The notes under the pieces are model-generated. The model worked only from the letters and a program-made list of their open reading frames with translations, searched no databases and had not been told where the DNA came from. The translations under genes were made by a program, and so were the position numbers. A stretch of DNA of 64,000 bases from Gp1-AA133 sp964641665 (GTDB lineage: Bacteria > Acidobacteriota > Terriglobia > Terriglobales > Acidobacteriaceae): contig CAZXKO010000027.1 of NCBI GenBank assembly GCA_964641665.1, forward strand, positions 62,001-126,000, given 5' to 3'. Within the stretch, counting starts at the first letter, position 1; each line of letters begins with the position of its first letter. Shown here piece after piece: positions 46,441-54,774 of this stretch.

Positions 46441-47451
46441 ATGAGCGATCTTACGACCCAGTACTTGGGATTGCAGTTGCGAACGCCGCTGGTGGCTTCG
46501 GCGTCGCCGTTGTCGCAGGAAGTGAGCAGCATCCGGCGGCTCGAGGATGCAGGCGCGGCGGCGGTAGTCCTGTATTCGCTTTTCGAGGAGCAGCTGCGGC
46601 AGGAGTCGCTCGAGCTCGACTATCACCTGACGGCAGGGACCGACAGTTTCGCGGAATCGCTCACCTACTTTCTGCAGGCCAGCGAGTACCGGCTGGGACC
46701 GGAGGGTTACCTGGAGCATATCCGCAAAGCCAAGGCGGCGGTGGCGATTCCGATCATCGCGAGTCTGAATGGCGCGACTGCGGGCGGCTGGGCGGAGTAT
46801 GCGAAGGAAATCGAGCAGGGGGGGGCGGACGCGATCGAGTGCAACATCTACTCAGTAGTGACGGATCCAGAAAAGAGCTCAGCGGAAGTGGAGCAGACGT
46901 ATCTTGACATCGTGAAGGCAGTGAAGGCGGCGGTGGCGATCCCCGTAGCGGTGAAGATCAGCCCGTTCTTCAGCAACCTGGCGAACATGGCCAGGCGGCT
47001 GGATCAGGCGGGGGCTGACGGGCTGGTGCTGTTCAATCGCTTCTACCAACCGGATATCGACCTGGAAGAGCTGGAGATCCGGCCGAACGTCTTGCTGAGC
47101 ACGCCGCAGGCGCTGCGGCTGCCGCTGACGTGGATCGGAATTTTGTACGGGCGGATCCAGGCGAGCTTCGCTGCGACCAGCGGGGTGCACGATCCTCAGG
47201 ACGTGATCAAGCTGTTGATGGTGGGCGCAAACGTGACGATGCTGTGCTCGGCGCTACTGCGCAACGGAATCAACCACCTGCGCTACGTCGAGCAAGGCGT
47301 GCGGGAATGGATGGAGTTGCACGAATACGAGTCGGTGCAGCAAATGCAGGGGAGCATGAGCCAGCTGCGGTGCCCCGATCCGGCGGCGTTCGAGCGCGCG
47401 CAGTACATGCGGGCGGTGAAGAGTTTGCAGCATGTGCTGGTGCGGGGGTAG
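46441..47451 (+). CDS. dihydroorotate dehydrogenase-like flavoprotein
   Basis: The 336-residue FMN-type TIM barrel is related to class 1 PyrD: TPLVASASPLSQ at the N-terminus, IIASLNGATAGGW, the AIECNIYS strand, PVAVKISPFF and a C-terminal GVHDPQDVIKLLMVGA phosphate-site segment. The catalytic base region of true PyrD (Cys or Ser loop) is not obvious, and such proteins are commonly found next to nifJ. A role as an electron-transfer partner or a separate dehydrogenase is possible; orotate synthesis is not assured. GGAG precedes the ATG. Confidence 0.85.
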   Translation: MSDLTTQYLGLQLRTPLVASASPLSQEVSSIRRLEDAGAAAVVLYSLFEEQLRQESLELDYHLTAGTDSFAESLTYFLQASEYRLGPEGYLEHIRKAKAAVAIPIIASLNGATAGGWAEYAKEIEQGGADAIECNIYSVVTDPEKSSAEVEQTYLDIVKAVKAAVAIPVAVKISPFFSNLANMARRLDQAGADGLVLFNRFYQPDIDLEELEIRPNVLLSTPQALRLPLTWIGILYGRIQASFAATSGVHDPQDVIKLLMVGANVTMLCSALLRNGINHLRYVEQGVREWMELHEYESVQQMQGSMSQLRCPDPAAFERAQYMRAVKSLQHVLVRG

Positions 47452-47459
47452 GTCGACGT

Positions 47460-47522
47460 AAAACGCAAGGTCCCTCGACTTCGTTCGGCTGAACGCCTCA
47501 CGGCGCTCGGGATGACAGGTCG
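47460..47522. repeat. dispersed repeat, AACGCAAGGTCCC...CTCGGGATGACAGG type
   Basis: The shortest full copy of the family also found at 41842-41927 and twice in 50215-50553. It begins nine bases after the stop of the dihydroorotate-dehydrogenase-like gene. Confidence 0.78.
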
Positions 47523-47577
47523 CTAAGTAGTCACACCTCGCAAGCGCACAACGTGGATTTCGACGAGCGCTACAAAC

Positions 47578-48162
47578 CTATTCGAGCCGGGCCAGGACTT
47601 CCGCGGGCGGCAGATCCTTCCAGTAGTTCTTTAAGTTATCAAGGGATGTGAAGGTGCGGCTGCGCATGCGGTCGAGGTAGAGGTGACCCTGCAGGTGATC
47701 GATTTCGTGTTGCAGGATGCGAGCGTGCCAGCCGGTGGCCTCGATGGAACGGGGCGTGGCGTGTTCGTCGAAGTAGTTCACTCGGACAGACCGGGCGCGC
47801 GGAACGATCGCTGAGAATCCAGCCAAGCTTAAGCAACCTTCGAAAAATTCTTTCGTGTCGTCGGAGCGCCAAGTGATTTCCGGGTTGACCAGAACCATGA
47901 ATGGAACCGGTTTGCGTTCGCGGGCAGCAAGCTGACCCGGGTCGATGTCTTTGTGGTATTGCTCGCGGTCTTCGATGACGGCGAGTTGCAGGTCGCGGCC
48001 AATTTGTGGCGCGGCGAGGCCGACGCCGGGCGCTGCGCGCATGGTCTCGCGCATCTCTTCAATCAAACGTTGAATCTCGAAGTTCAGAATTTCAGCTTTC
48101 GAAAGCGGACGGGCGCGCTGCCTGAGAACGGGGTCGCCGACCTGGACGATCTGCAAGGGCAT
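47578..48162 (-). CDS. def: peptide deformylase
   Basis: The protein has 194 residues from the ATG at 48162; the frame upstream is antisense-like and rejected. All three deformylase motifs are present: GVGLAAPQIG (~residue 45), EGCLSL with the metal-binding Cys (~105), and QHEIDHLQG with two His ligands (~150). It removes the formyl group from nascent proteins. It lies 25 bases downstream of a SET-domain gene and is probably co-transcribed with it. Confidence 0.96.
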   Translation of the reverse strand: MPLQIVQVGDPVLRQRARPLSKAEILNFEIQRLIEEMRETMRAAPGVGLAAPQIGRDLQLAVIEDREQYHKDIDPGQLAARERKPVPFMVLVNPEITWRSDDTKEFFEGCLSLAGFSAIVPRARSVRVNYFDEHATPRSIEATGWHARILQHEIDHLQGHLYLDRMRSRTFTSLDNLKNYWKDLPPAEVLARLE

Positions 48163-48187
48163 GGGATTTCCGGGAATAGGCGCGCCG

Positions 48188-48661
48188 CTAGCTGGCTTTC
48201 TCGGCCGACTTCTCTGCCGCTTTGGCCCGCTTTTCCAACTCTTCTTCGCCGTACATGCTGCCGCGACACGCCTTGGCCCCGCAGTGGCAGACGGCGGCAT
48301 CATCGTCATCGCCGTCGTAGAGGTTGTAGTCGTAGCAGAGTTCCTCGCCGGCGGCGATGTCGCGCATGGCGATGATCCAGATGTGTTCGTCGAATTCGTC
48401 GGTTTCGCAGTTGGGGTCGCAGCTGTGGTTGATGAAGGCAGCGACACTGTCGCCGTCGACGACGTACTCACCTTCTCCGATGCAGAAGAGGTACGTATCA
48501 AGACGCTCTGAGTAGAGAACGTCGGCTTCCTCCTTGGAAAGTCGGGTGCCGGTGTATTCGACGATGTGGGTGCCGGCGGAAATCGGGACCGTGGTATAGC
48601 ATCCGGAACCGTGAATCCCGGATTTCCTGATGAGCAGATGCATCGGGTCGATAGGCGACAT
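48188..48661 (-). CDS. SET-domain protein (putative lysine methyltransferase)
   Basis: The 157-residue protein has a compact SET fold with IHGSGCYTTVPISAGT, the S-adenosylmethionine-binding NHSCDPNCE (~residue 92), the catalytic-site ELCYDYN (~125) and a post-SET-like CHCGAKACRG with clustered cysteines. It then has a charged Lys/Glu tail. It should methylate lysine in proteins. Bacterial SET proteins are rarer than eukaryotic ones and targets are mostly unknown. It directly precedes def on the same strand. Start at 48661 or 48643 (MHLLIRKS). Confidence 0.88.
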   Translation of the reverse strand: MSPIDPMHLLIRKSGIHGSGCYTTVPISAGTHIVEYTGTRLSKEEADVLYSERLDTYLFCIGEGEYVVDGDSVAAFINHSCDPNCETDEFDEHIWIIAMRDIAAGEELCYDYNLYDGDDDDAAVCHCGAKACRGSMYGEEELEKRAKAAEKSAEKAS

Positions 48662-48769
48662 TGCGGTCAGGAAAGACAGATTAGCACGAGAGCGTTTTGG
48701 GACCGATGGGGGGCTCAACATTCGTCGAGATTTGATAGACTCGCGCCCGGCGTAAGCAAGGAGAGAGCG

Positions 48770-50212
48770 ATGCAGCGACGGCAGTTTCTTTACGGCGCGG
48801 CAGTTGTGGCGGGATCGGCCGCGGTCAGCCGCACACGGGCCAGGGCTTGGCCTTCACCGGAGACGGCTTCGGCCAGGCTCGTTCTGGATCCTGCACGGAC
48901 GGTTGCCGAGATTCCTCCGGACTTCTTAGGGCTCGGATATGAAATCTCGTCGGTGGCGCGTCCGGGTCTTCTAAGCCGCGACGATGCCATGTACGTACGG
49001 CTGGTGCGGACGCTGGGCTTGCAAGGAATCATCCGCATTGGGGGCAACACATCGGACTATTCCAGCTACGCACCAGCGGGGTCGGCGCTTTCGTCGCCCG
49101 AAACCGGGCCGGGTTCAGTAGTGAATGACGCGGTGCTGCGGGACCTTGGGACGTTTCTCGAAGCCACGGGCTGGAAATTGATCTGGGGCCTCAATCTTGG
49201 CCGGGGTACCAAGGAGAATGCGATTGAGGAGGCGCGAGCGGTACTGGCGGCGATCCGGCCGAGTCTTCTCGCCTTCGAGATCGGCAATGAGCCCGATCTT
49301 TTCGCGCACCGGGAAATCCACCGCAAGAAGGGGTACGGCTATGGAGATTTTCTACGGGAGTATCGCGAGTTCCGCGATGCCTTGCGAAAAGAACTTCCGG
49401 GAATTCCATTGGCCGGGCCGGATGTCGCCATTGAGACCTCATGGGTTGCAGACTTTGCCCGAGACGAGGGCAAAGACATCAAGCTGCTGACGCACCACTA
49501 CTACCGCGAGGGCCAGAACCCGACGAGCAGCATCGACAAGCTGTTGCACCCCGACCCGAAGCTTGCGCCGATGCTGGCGCAGCTGAGCGCGGCGTCGAAA
49601 TCCAGCGGACTTCCCTATCGCATTTGCGAGACCAACTCGTTTTCGGGCGGAGGCAAACCCGGAGTCAGCGATGCGTTCGCCTCAGCGCTGTGGATGCTGA
49701 GCTTCATGTACACGCTCGCCGCGGGGGGCTGCGGCGGAGTCAACATGGAGACAGGGGTCAACCAGCTGGGATTCATCAGCTCGTATTCACCCATCGGGGA
49801 CGACGAACACGGGCACTACACGGCGACTCCGGAGTACTACGGCATGCTGGCGTTCGCGCAGGCGGGGATGGGCCGGCTCTTCGCGTGTCATCTAGACGCC
49901 GGAGGCAGCAACTTGGAAGCGTTCGGGACCCAACCGGGCCACGATCACACGGTGGTGACCCTCATTAATAAAGAAAGCGCGTCGGACGCGCAGGTGCATG
50001 TTGAGGGGGCAGGGACCTCCAAGAAAGCCTCGGTGGTCCGATTGACGGGACCTTCGCTCGAGAGCAAGACGGGCGTGCGTCTCGGTGGGGCGGAGGTGAC
50101 TCCTAGTGGGGAATGGCACCCTGCCCCAGTGGAAGAGTTGCGGGTCGAGGGAGGAAAAGCGCTGGTGCGTGTGCCGGCCGCGAGCGCAGCGGTGGTGACG
50201 TTGCGGGCGTAG
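48770..50212 (+). CDS. exported GH79-like glycoside hydrolase
   Basis: The 480-residue protein has AAGGAGAG five bases before the ATG at 48770. The N-terminus MQRRQFLYGAAVVAGSAAVS looks like a twin-arginine signal. A TIM barrel follows with RIGGNTSDYS, the acid/base Glu in FEIGNEPDLF (~residue 170) and a candidate nucleophile Glu in ICETNSFSGGG (~290), then a C-terminal beta domain. This fits GH79 (beta-glucuronidase/heparanase clan), probably acting on uronic-acid-bearing plant or microbial glycans. Substrate not proven. Confidence 0.8.
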   Translation: MQRRQFLYGAAVVAGSAAVSRTRARAWPSPETASARLVLDPARTVAEIPPDFLGLGYEISSVARPGLLSRDDAMYVRLVRTLGLQGIIRIGGNTSDYSSYAPAGSALSSPETGPGSVVNDAVLRDLGTFLEATGWKLIWGLNLGRGTKENAIEEARAVLAAIRPSLLAFEIGNEPDLFAHREIHRKKGYGYGDFLREYREFRDALRKELPGIPLAGPDVAIETSWVADFARDEGKDIKLLTHHYYREGQNPTSSIDKLLHPDPKLAPMLAQLSAASKSSGLPYRICETNSFSGGGKPGVSDAFASALWMLSFMYTLAAGGCGGVNMETGVNQLGFISSYSPIGDDEHGHYTATPEYYGMLAFAQAGMGRLFACHLDAGGSNLEAFGTQPGHDHTVVTLINKESASDAQVHVEGAGTSKKASVVRLTGPSLESKTGVRLGGAEVTPSGEWHPAPVEELRVEGGKALVRVPAASAAVVTLRA

Positions 50213-50214
50213 GG

Positions 50215-50553
50215 TAGATCAAGGCCCGCGTGGCGAAGACCAGCCAAGGCGGGACGTGATCGAAAGTGACGCAAGGTCCCTCGACTGCGTTCGGCTTACG
50301 CCTTCACTTCGCTCGGGATGACAGGGCAAATGGATTTCAGTGACCGAGACCGACTTTCCGATTCGCGCAAAAACTTGGCGCGCTAGATCAGGGCGCGCGT
50401 GGCGAAGACTAGCCAAGGCGGGAGGTGATCGAAAGTAACGCAAGGTCCCTCGACTACGTTCGGCGCACGCCTTCGCTTCGCTTGGGATGACAGGGCAAAT
50501 GGATTTCAGGTGACCGAGACTGACTGTCCGATTCGCGCAAAAACTTGGCGCGC
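50215..50553. repeat. 169-bp tandem direct duplication carrying a dispersed repeat
   Basis: Two copies, 50215-50383 and 50384-50553, both start TAGATCA and end AAAAACTTGGCGCGC, with roughly 90 percent identity by eye. Each contains one member of the dispersed AACGCAAGGTCCC...GGGATGACAGG family (50269-50325 and 50438-50494). They fill most of the 400-base gap between the GH79 gene and the convergent galM. With only two copies and no spacers, this is not CRISPR. Confidence 0.85.
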
Positions 50554-50612
50554 CCGAAGGCGCGCCGTGAACCAGCATCCATCGATTCCCGTGTGCCCTG
50601 CGATTCCAGCGT

Positions 50613-51758
50613 CTATCTCTTCGAAAACTTGAAGATCGTGACCGTGTGGTAGTGCTGGCCCGGCTTCAGGGTTGTCGTTGGAAATGAGGGATGGTTGGGA
50701 GAATCAGGGAAATGCTGGGTCTCAAGGCAGAAGGCCGCGCGATGGTTGTAGACCTTGCCGCCTTTGCCGGTGATGGTACCGTCGAGGAAGTTGCCGGTGT
50801 AGAACTGGATGCCAGGCTGATCGGTGAGGATCTGGAGGACGCGCCCGCTCTTGGGCTCGTAGGCTTCCGCGGCCAAGGTTACGCCGCCTTTGCCCCCGCT
50901 GTTGAGCACCCAGTTGTGGTCGTATCCTTTGCCGAACTTGAGTTGCTCGTCGTCCTGGTTGATGCGCGAGCCGATGGCCATCGGCTTGGTGAAGTCAAAG
51001 GGCGTGCCTTTAACAGGACGCAGCTCGCCGGTGGGGATGAGCGTGGCGTCCACGGGAGTGAAGCGGTCGGCAACCAGGGTGAGCTGGTGCTCGAGGATGT
51101 CGCCATTTCCCTGACCGGCCAAGTTGAAATAAGAATGATTGGTGAGATTGAGGACAGTTTCCTTGTCCGTCGTGGCGGAATAGTCAATCTTCAATTCGTT
51201 CGTGTCGGTCAAGGTGTAAACGACCTTGACGGAGAGACTGCCGGGATACCCTTCTTCGCCGTCTTTGCTGAGATAGGTGAGTTCGAGGGCCTGACCGTGC
51301 GGGCCAGAAACATCTTTGGCGGTCCAGAGACGCTTGTTGAAGCCGGTGGTGCCGCCGTGGAGAGTGTTTTCGCCGTCGTTCTTGGGAATGTTGTAGGTGG
51401 TACCGACGAGTTTGAACTGTCCGTGGGCGATGCGGTTTCCGTAGCGGCCGATAAGGGCGCCGAAGAAGGCTTTGTTGGTGAGATAGCCATCGAGCTGGTC
51501 GTAGCCGAGGACGACGTCGCCCATTTTCCCGTTCCGATCGGGTGCGGTCAAAGAGGTCACGATGCCGCCAAAGTTCGTGATGGTGGCTTCCATGCCTGCT
51601 TTGTTGGTCAGGGTGTAGAGATCGACCGGCTCTCCTGCTCCGGTTTTGCCGAATGGCTGTTTCTTCATCGTCGATTTAGCCTCTGCGTTGAGCGCGCAGA
51701 CGCACGCCCCTGTCATCCAAGATATCAACAATGCCCAGATCATCCAACGAAGTCTCAT
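50613..51758 (-). CDS. galM: exported aldose 1-epimerase
   Basis: The 381-residue protein has an N-terminal signal segment ending CALNAEA. It matches galactose mutarotase: FGGIVTSLTAPDRNG, GRYGNRIAHGQF with substrate-binding Arg, the catalytic His in LTNHSYFNL and catalytic Glu in FCLETQHFPD. It interconverts alpha and beta anomers of free sugars. Two ATGs in tandem (51761 and 51758); the second has the better spacing from GGGAGGG. It ends the arabinose operon and would supply the right anomer of released sugars. Confidence 0.93.
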   Translation of the reverse strand: MRLRWMIWALLISWMTGACVCALNAEAKSTMKKQPFGKTGAGEPVDLYTLTNKAGMEATITNFGGIVTSLTAPDRNGKMGDVVLGYDQLDGYLTNKAFFGALIGRYGNRIAHGQFKLVGTTYNIPKNDGENTLHGGTTGFNKRLWTAKDVSGPHGQALELTYLSKDGEEGYPGSLSVKVVYTLTDTNELKIDYSATTDKETVLNLTNHSYFNLAGQGNGDILEHQLTLVADRFTPVDATLIPTGELRPVKGTPFDFTKPMAIGSRINQDDEQLKFGKGYDHNWVLNSGGKGGVTLAAEAYEPKSGRVLQILTDQPGIQFYTGNFLDGTITGKGGKVYNHRAAFCLETQHFPDSPNHPSFPTTTLKPGQHYHTVTIFKFSKR

Positions 51759-51782
51759 CATTCCCTCCCTTTATCGAGCAAG

Positions 51783-53174
51783 TCATTCGGCGCCAGGCAC
51801 AGGCACTATACCGTAGAGCACGACTCCGTGCGATGGGACCGTGGCGGTAACGGATCCGACGACGCCGAGATCTTTGTGTGCCCAGAGGTCGCGCACCTCG
51901 TATTTTGATGCAACGAATCCCAGATCTTTCCATGAGTACTGGGGATTGTCGGGCGTATTGCCCAGGTTGAAGATGGCCAGGTACTGCAAGTCGCCAGAAT
52001 CGGCGCGCGACTTCCAGACGACGGTCTTGTCGGTGGTAATCACCGGGCTCGCGCCGGCGGAATGCTGATCGAGAGCGATGACTTCGGGGTTCGACAGCAG
52101 CGCGGTGGTCCAGGCATCGATCGAGGGCAGATTTCCGCCCATCATGAGCGGAGAACGGAACATGGACCAGAGCGTGAACAGCGTACGCTGCTCGTCGTGA
52201 GTCAACCGGGTCGAGCGCGCTTTGCCCCATCCGGGGGCGGGTCCGAGGTAACCGAGGGGCAGCATATCAGCGTCGGGCCAGTGGCCGGCTTCGGTAAGCG
52301 GCGCCCATTTTGCGATCCGGGGAAATTGGTCGCCGAGGCCTTGGGGGTACTGGACGTCGCTGTGCCAAAGGTCCCAGATGTCATCGGAGATGCGCCACAT
52401 TTGCGCGTACTCACGCATCTCGTCGACTTTTTCGATGGGCGCGGCCCCGGGGGATAGGCTTAAAACGATGGGGCGGCCTGTCTTGCGGAGCGCGAGACTC
52501 AACGTACGGATGTCGTCCCCCTTGTAGGGACGACTCGCGATGCAATCGACTTTAATCAGATCGACGCCCCACCCGGCATAGAGGCGGGCGATGGAATCGT
52601 AATAGGCCTGGGCTGCGGGCTTCGAAGGGTCAGTTCCGTAGTTGTCGGGATTCCAGGGGCAAAGGTCGGAGGTGTTCACGGCATCGGCGGCGTGGTATTC
52701 GGAGCCCTCGATGGAGAGATTCTCCTCGACCGCTAGTTTGGGCACACCACGAAGAATGTGGATACCGAATTTCAAGCCCAGTGAGTGCACATAGTCGGCA
52801 ATAGGCTTGAACCCGGCGCCGTTGGCGGCAGACGGAAACCGGCTCACGGGCGGAATATAGCGGCCGTGGACATCAAGGCTGAACTGCGACGTTTTCGAGT
52901 TCCCTTCCGGTGTGGGATTGGTGACGAACCACTCCATGTCGATGACAGCGAACTGCCAGCCGAAAGGCTTCAGATGGGCTGCGAGCCATTCGGCATTGGC
53001 TTTGAAGTCGGCTTCGGTGATAGTGGTGCCATACGAGTCCCAGCTGTTCCAGCCCATGGGTGGGCTTTCGGCGAGGAAGGACTGACCCGTTTGGGCTGCG
53101 GCTGCAGGCGTCAGGAGGCTGAAGAGCGCAGCGGATGTCGCAAGCCAACGCAGATAGGGGCGGAGGTGTTTCAC
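51783..53174 (-). CDS. exported GH27 glycoside hydrolase (alpha-galactosidase or beta-L-arabinopyranosidase)
   Basis: The protein has 463 residues from a GTG at 53174, seven bases after the araB stop, with a signal peptide ending AAAAQ. The GH27 barrel has PPMGWNSWDSYG, the nucleophile Asp in LIKVDCIA (~residue 207) and the acid/base Asp in RISDDIWD (~263). The segment that reads DDCW in animal and plant alpha-galactosidases is DMEW here. GH27 also includes beta-L-arabinopyranosidases, since L-arabinopyranose mirrors galactose without C6, and the arabinose operon makes that activity attractive. Specificity is unproven. Confidence 0.88.
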   Translation of the reverse strand: MKHLRPYLRWLATSAALFSLLTPAAAAQTGQSFLAESPPMGWNSWDSYGTTITEADFKANAEWLAAHLKPFGWQFAVIDMEWFVTNPTPEGNSKTSQFSLDVHGRYIPPVSRFPSAANGAGFKPIADYVHSLGLKFGIHILRGVPKLAVEENLSIEGSEYHAADAVNTSDLCPWNPDNYGTDPSKPAAQAYYDSIARLYAGWGVDLIKVDCIASRPYKGDDIRTLSLALRKTGRPIVLSLSPGAAPIEKVDEMREYAQMWRISDDIWDLWHSDVQYPQGLGDQFPRIAKWAPLTEAGHWPDADMLPLGYLGPAPGWGKARSTRLTHDEQRTLFTLWSMFRSPLMMGGNLPSIDAWTTALLSNPEVIALDQHSAGASPVITTDKTVVWKSRADSGDLQYLAIFNLGNTPDNPQYSWKDLGFVASKYEVRDLWAHKDLGVVGSVTATVPSHGVVLYGIVPVPGAE

Positions 53175-53181
53175 AATCGGA

Positions 53182-54774
53182 TCAGGCTTTTGCGAGAACT
53201 CGATCCTTGAGCACGGACTCAGATACACGAATCAACGTGGGCAGAACGCTGGCCAATGGATTCTTGCCTGGCTCGCCGAGGGCGAAGTACAGGTCGCGAT
53301 AAAGCGGGTAGAGCAGGTTGTAGACGCGCTGCGCATCGGAGTCGGGCTCGTAGACCTTGTTGGTAGGGCAGATCTTATCCTGCGCGTCTTCTACGGACTT
53401 GAAAGTACCGGCGGCAAGGAACGCAAAAATAGCGGAGCCGAGACTCACCACGCTCCTGCTGGGGACAAGCACCGGACAACCGAGAACGCTGGCGTAGATG
53501 CGGTTCAGAACGTCGTTTTTCTGCGGAATACCACCGGCATTGATGACGCGCTTGATGTGCACGCCATGGCCGGCCATGCGGTCGAGGATGACGCGGGTGT
53601 GGAAGGCGGTGCCCTCAATGGCGGCGAATAGCTCGTCCTGGGCCGTGGTCTGCAGGTTCCACCCGAGGGTCACGCCGCGCAGGTTGGGATTCACCAGGAC
53701 GGTGCGGTCGCCGTTGTCCCAGGTGAGGCGAAGGAGTCCGGTCTGGCCAGCGCGGTAATCCTCCAAGCCTTTACTCAGGGTAGCGACGTCGGTGCCGGCG
53801 CGGGTCGCGATGGCGTTGAAGATGTCACCCACAGCAGAGAGTCCGGCTTCGATTCCGGTCCGGCGGGGGTGAACACTTCCCTGCACCACGCCGCAGACCC
53901 CAGGCACGAGGTTCACCGAGGGCGTGATGCCGATGATGCAGGTTGAGGTGCCGACGACGTTGACCATATCGTCGGTACGGCAGCCGGCGCCGATGGCGTC
54001 CCAGTGCGCGTCGAAGGCGCCGACGGGAATCGGGATCCCGGCCTTGAGGCCAAGTTGCTCGGCCCAGTAAGGCGAGAGCGTTCCGGCAATCTGGTCGGAG
54101 GCGGCGAACTCGCCGTCCAGCTTTTCACGAACGCCGTCGAGGAGGGGATCGACCTTGGTCAGGAACTCTTGGGGGGGGAGGCCTCCGAGAGATGCGTTCC
54201 AGAGCCACTTGTGGCCCATGGCGCAGACGCTGCGCTTTGCTTTTTTCGAATCGGTGATGCCGCAGAGCGTGGCGGCCACCATGTCGCAGTGCTCGAAGGC
54301 GGAGACAAACCGTGGGCGCAGCGTGGGGTTGTGACGGAGCCAATGCAGGAGTTTGGAGAACCCCCACTCGGAGGAATAGACGCCACCACACCACTCGATG
54401 GCCTCCAGTCCCTCGCGGTGGGCGGCCTCGGTGATTTCGGCAGCTTCGCCTTTCGCGCGGTGGTCGCACCAGAGGTAGTAGTCGTCGAGCGGTTCCATGC
54501 CCGCGCCAACGGGGATGACGGAGGAGCCAGTGGTGTCGAGGGCGATGGCCTCGATTTTGTCCCCCGAGACGCCGGCATTCTTAAGTGCCTGGCGCGTGGC
54601 GGCGGCAAGGGCGCGCATGTGGTCGGCATGCGATTGAGTGGCGTACTCGGGATCTTCCCGCTTGCGGTGGAGTGGGTATTCGGCGACGGCGGAGTTCAGG
54701 AGACCCCGCTCGCTGTCCACGATCGAGACACGAACGCTGAGGGTGCCGAAGTCGACGCCGGCAACAATGGCCAT
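53182..54774 (-). CDS. araB: ribulokinase (FGGY family)
   Basis: The 530-residue sugar kinase has the N-terminal phosphate motif DFGTLSVRVSI of ribulokinases, the substrate-region GAFDAHWDAIGAG with catalytic-base Asp, and the C-terminal adenosine motif NAGGIPQKND. It phosphorylates L-ribulose to L-ribulose 5-phosphate. Its ATG overlaps the stop of the isomerase gene (TGATG), so the two steps are made together. It sits within the arabinose operon. Confidence 0.94.
   Translation of the reverse strand: MAIVAGVDFGTLSVRVSIVDSERGLLNSAVAEYPLHRKREDPEYATQSHADHMRALAAATRQALKNAGVSGDKIEAIALDTTGSSVIPVGAGMEPLDDYYLWCDHRAKGEAAEITEAAHREGLEAIEWCGGVYSSEWGFSKLLHWLRHNPTLRPRFVSAFEHCDMVAATLCGITDSKKAKRSVCAMGHKWLWNASLGGLPPQEFLTKVDPLLDGVREKLDGEFAASDQIAGTLSPYWAEQLGLKAGIPIPVGAFDAHWDAIGAGCRTDDMVNVVGTSTCIIGITPSVNLVPGVCGVVQGSVHPRRTGIEAGLSAVGDIFNAIATRAGTDVATLSKGLEDYRAGQTGLLRLTWDNGDRTVLVNPNLRGVTLGWNLQTTAQDELFAAIEGTAFHTRVILDRMAGHGVHIKRVINAGGIPQKNDVLNRIYASVLGCPVLVPSRSVVSLGSAIFAFLAAGTFKSVEDAQDKICPTNKVYEPDSDAQRVYNLLYPLYRDLYFALGEPGKNPLASVLPTLIRVSESVLKDRVLAKA

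Noticed and set aside
48163..48501. N-terminal extension of peptide deformylase
   Set aside because: The open frame overlaps the SET-domain gene out of frame and is Ser/Thr/Pro-rich nonsense; the normal start is at 48162.
50215..50553. possible CRISPR array
   Set aside because: Only two ~169-bp direct copies, no short regular repeats or spacers, and no cas genes.
50691..51908. 405-codon open frame on the plus strand
   Set aside because: Antisense to galM; the minus-strand gene has all expected motifs.
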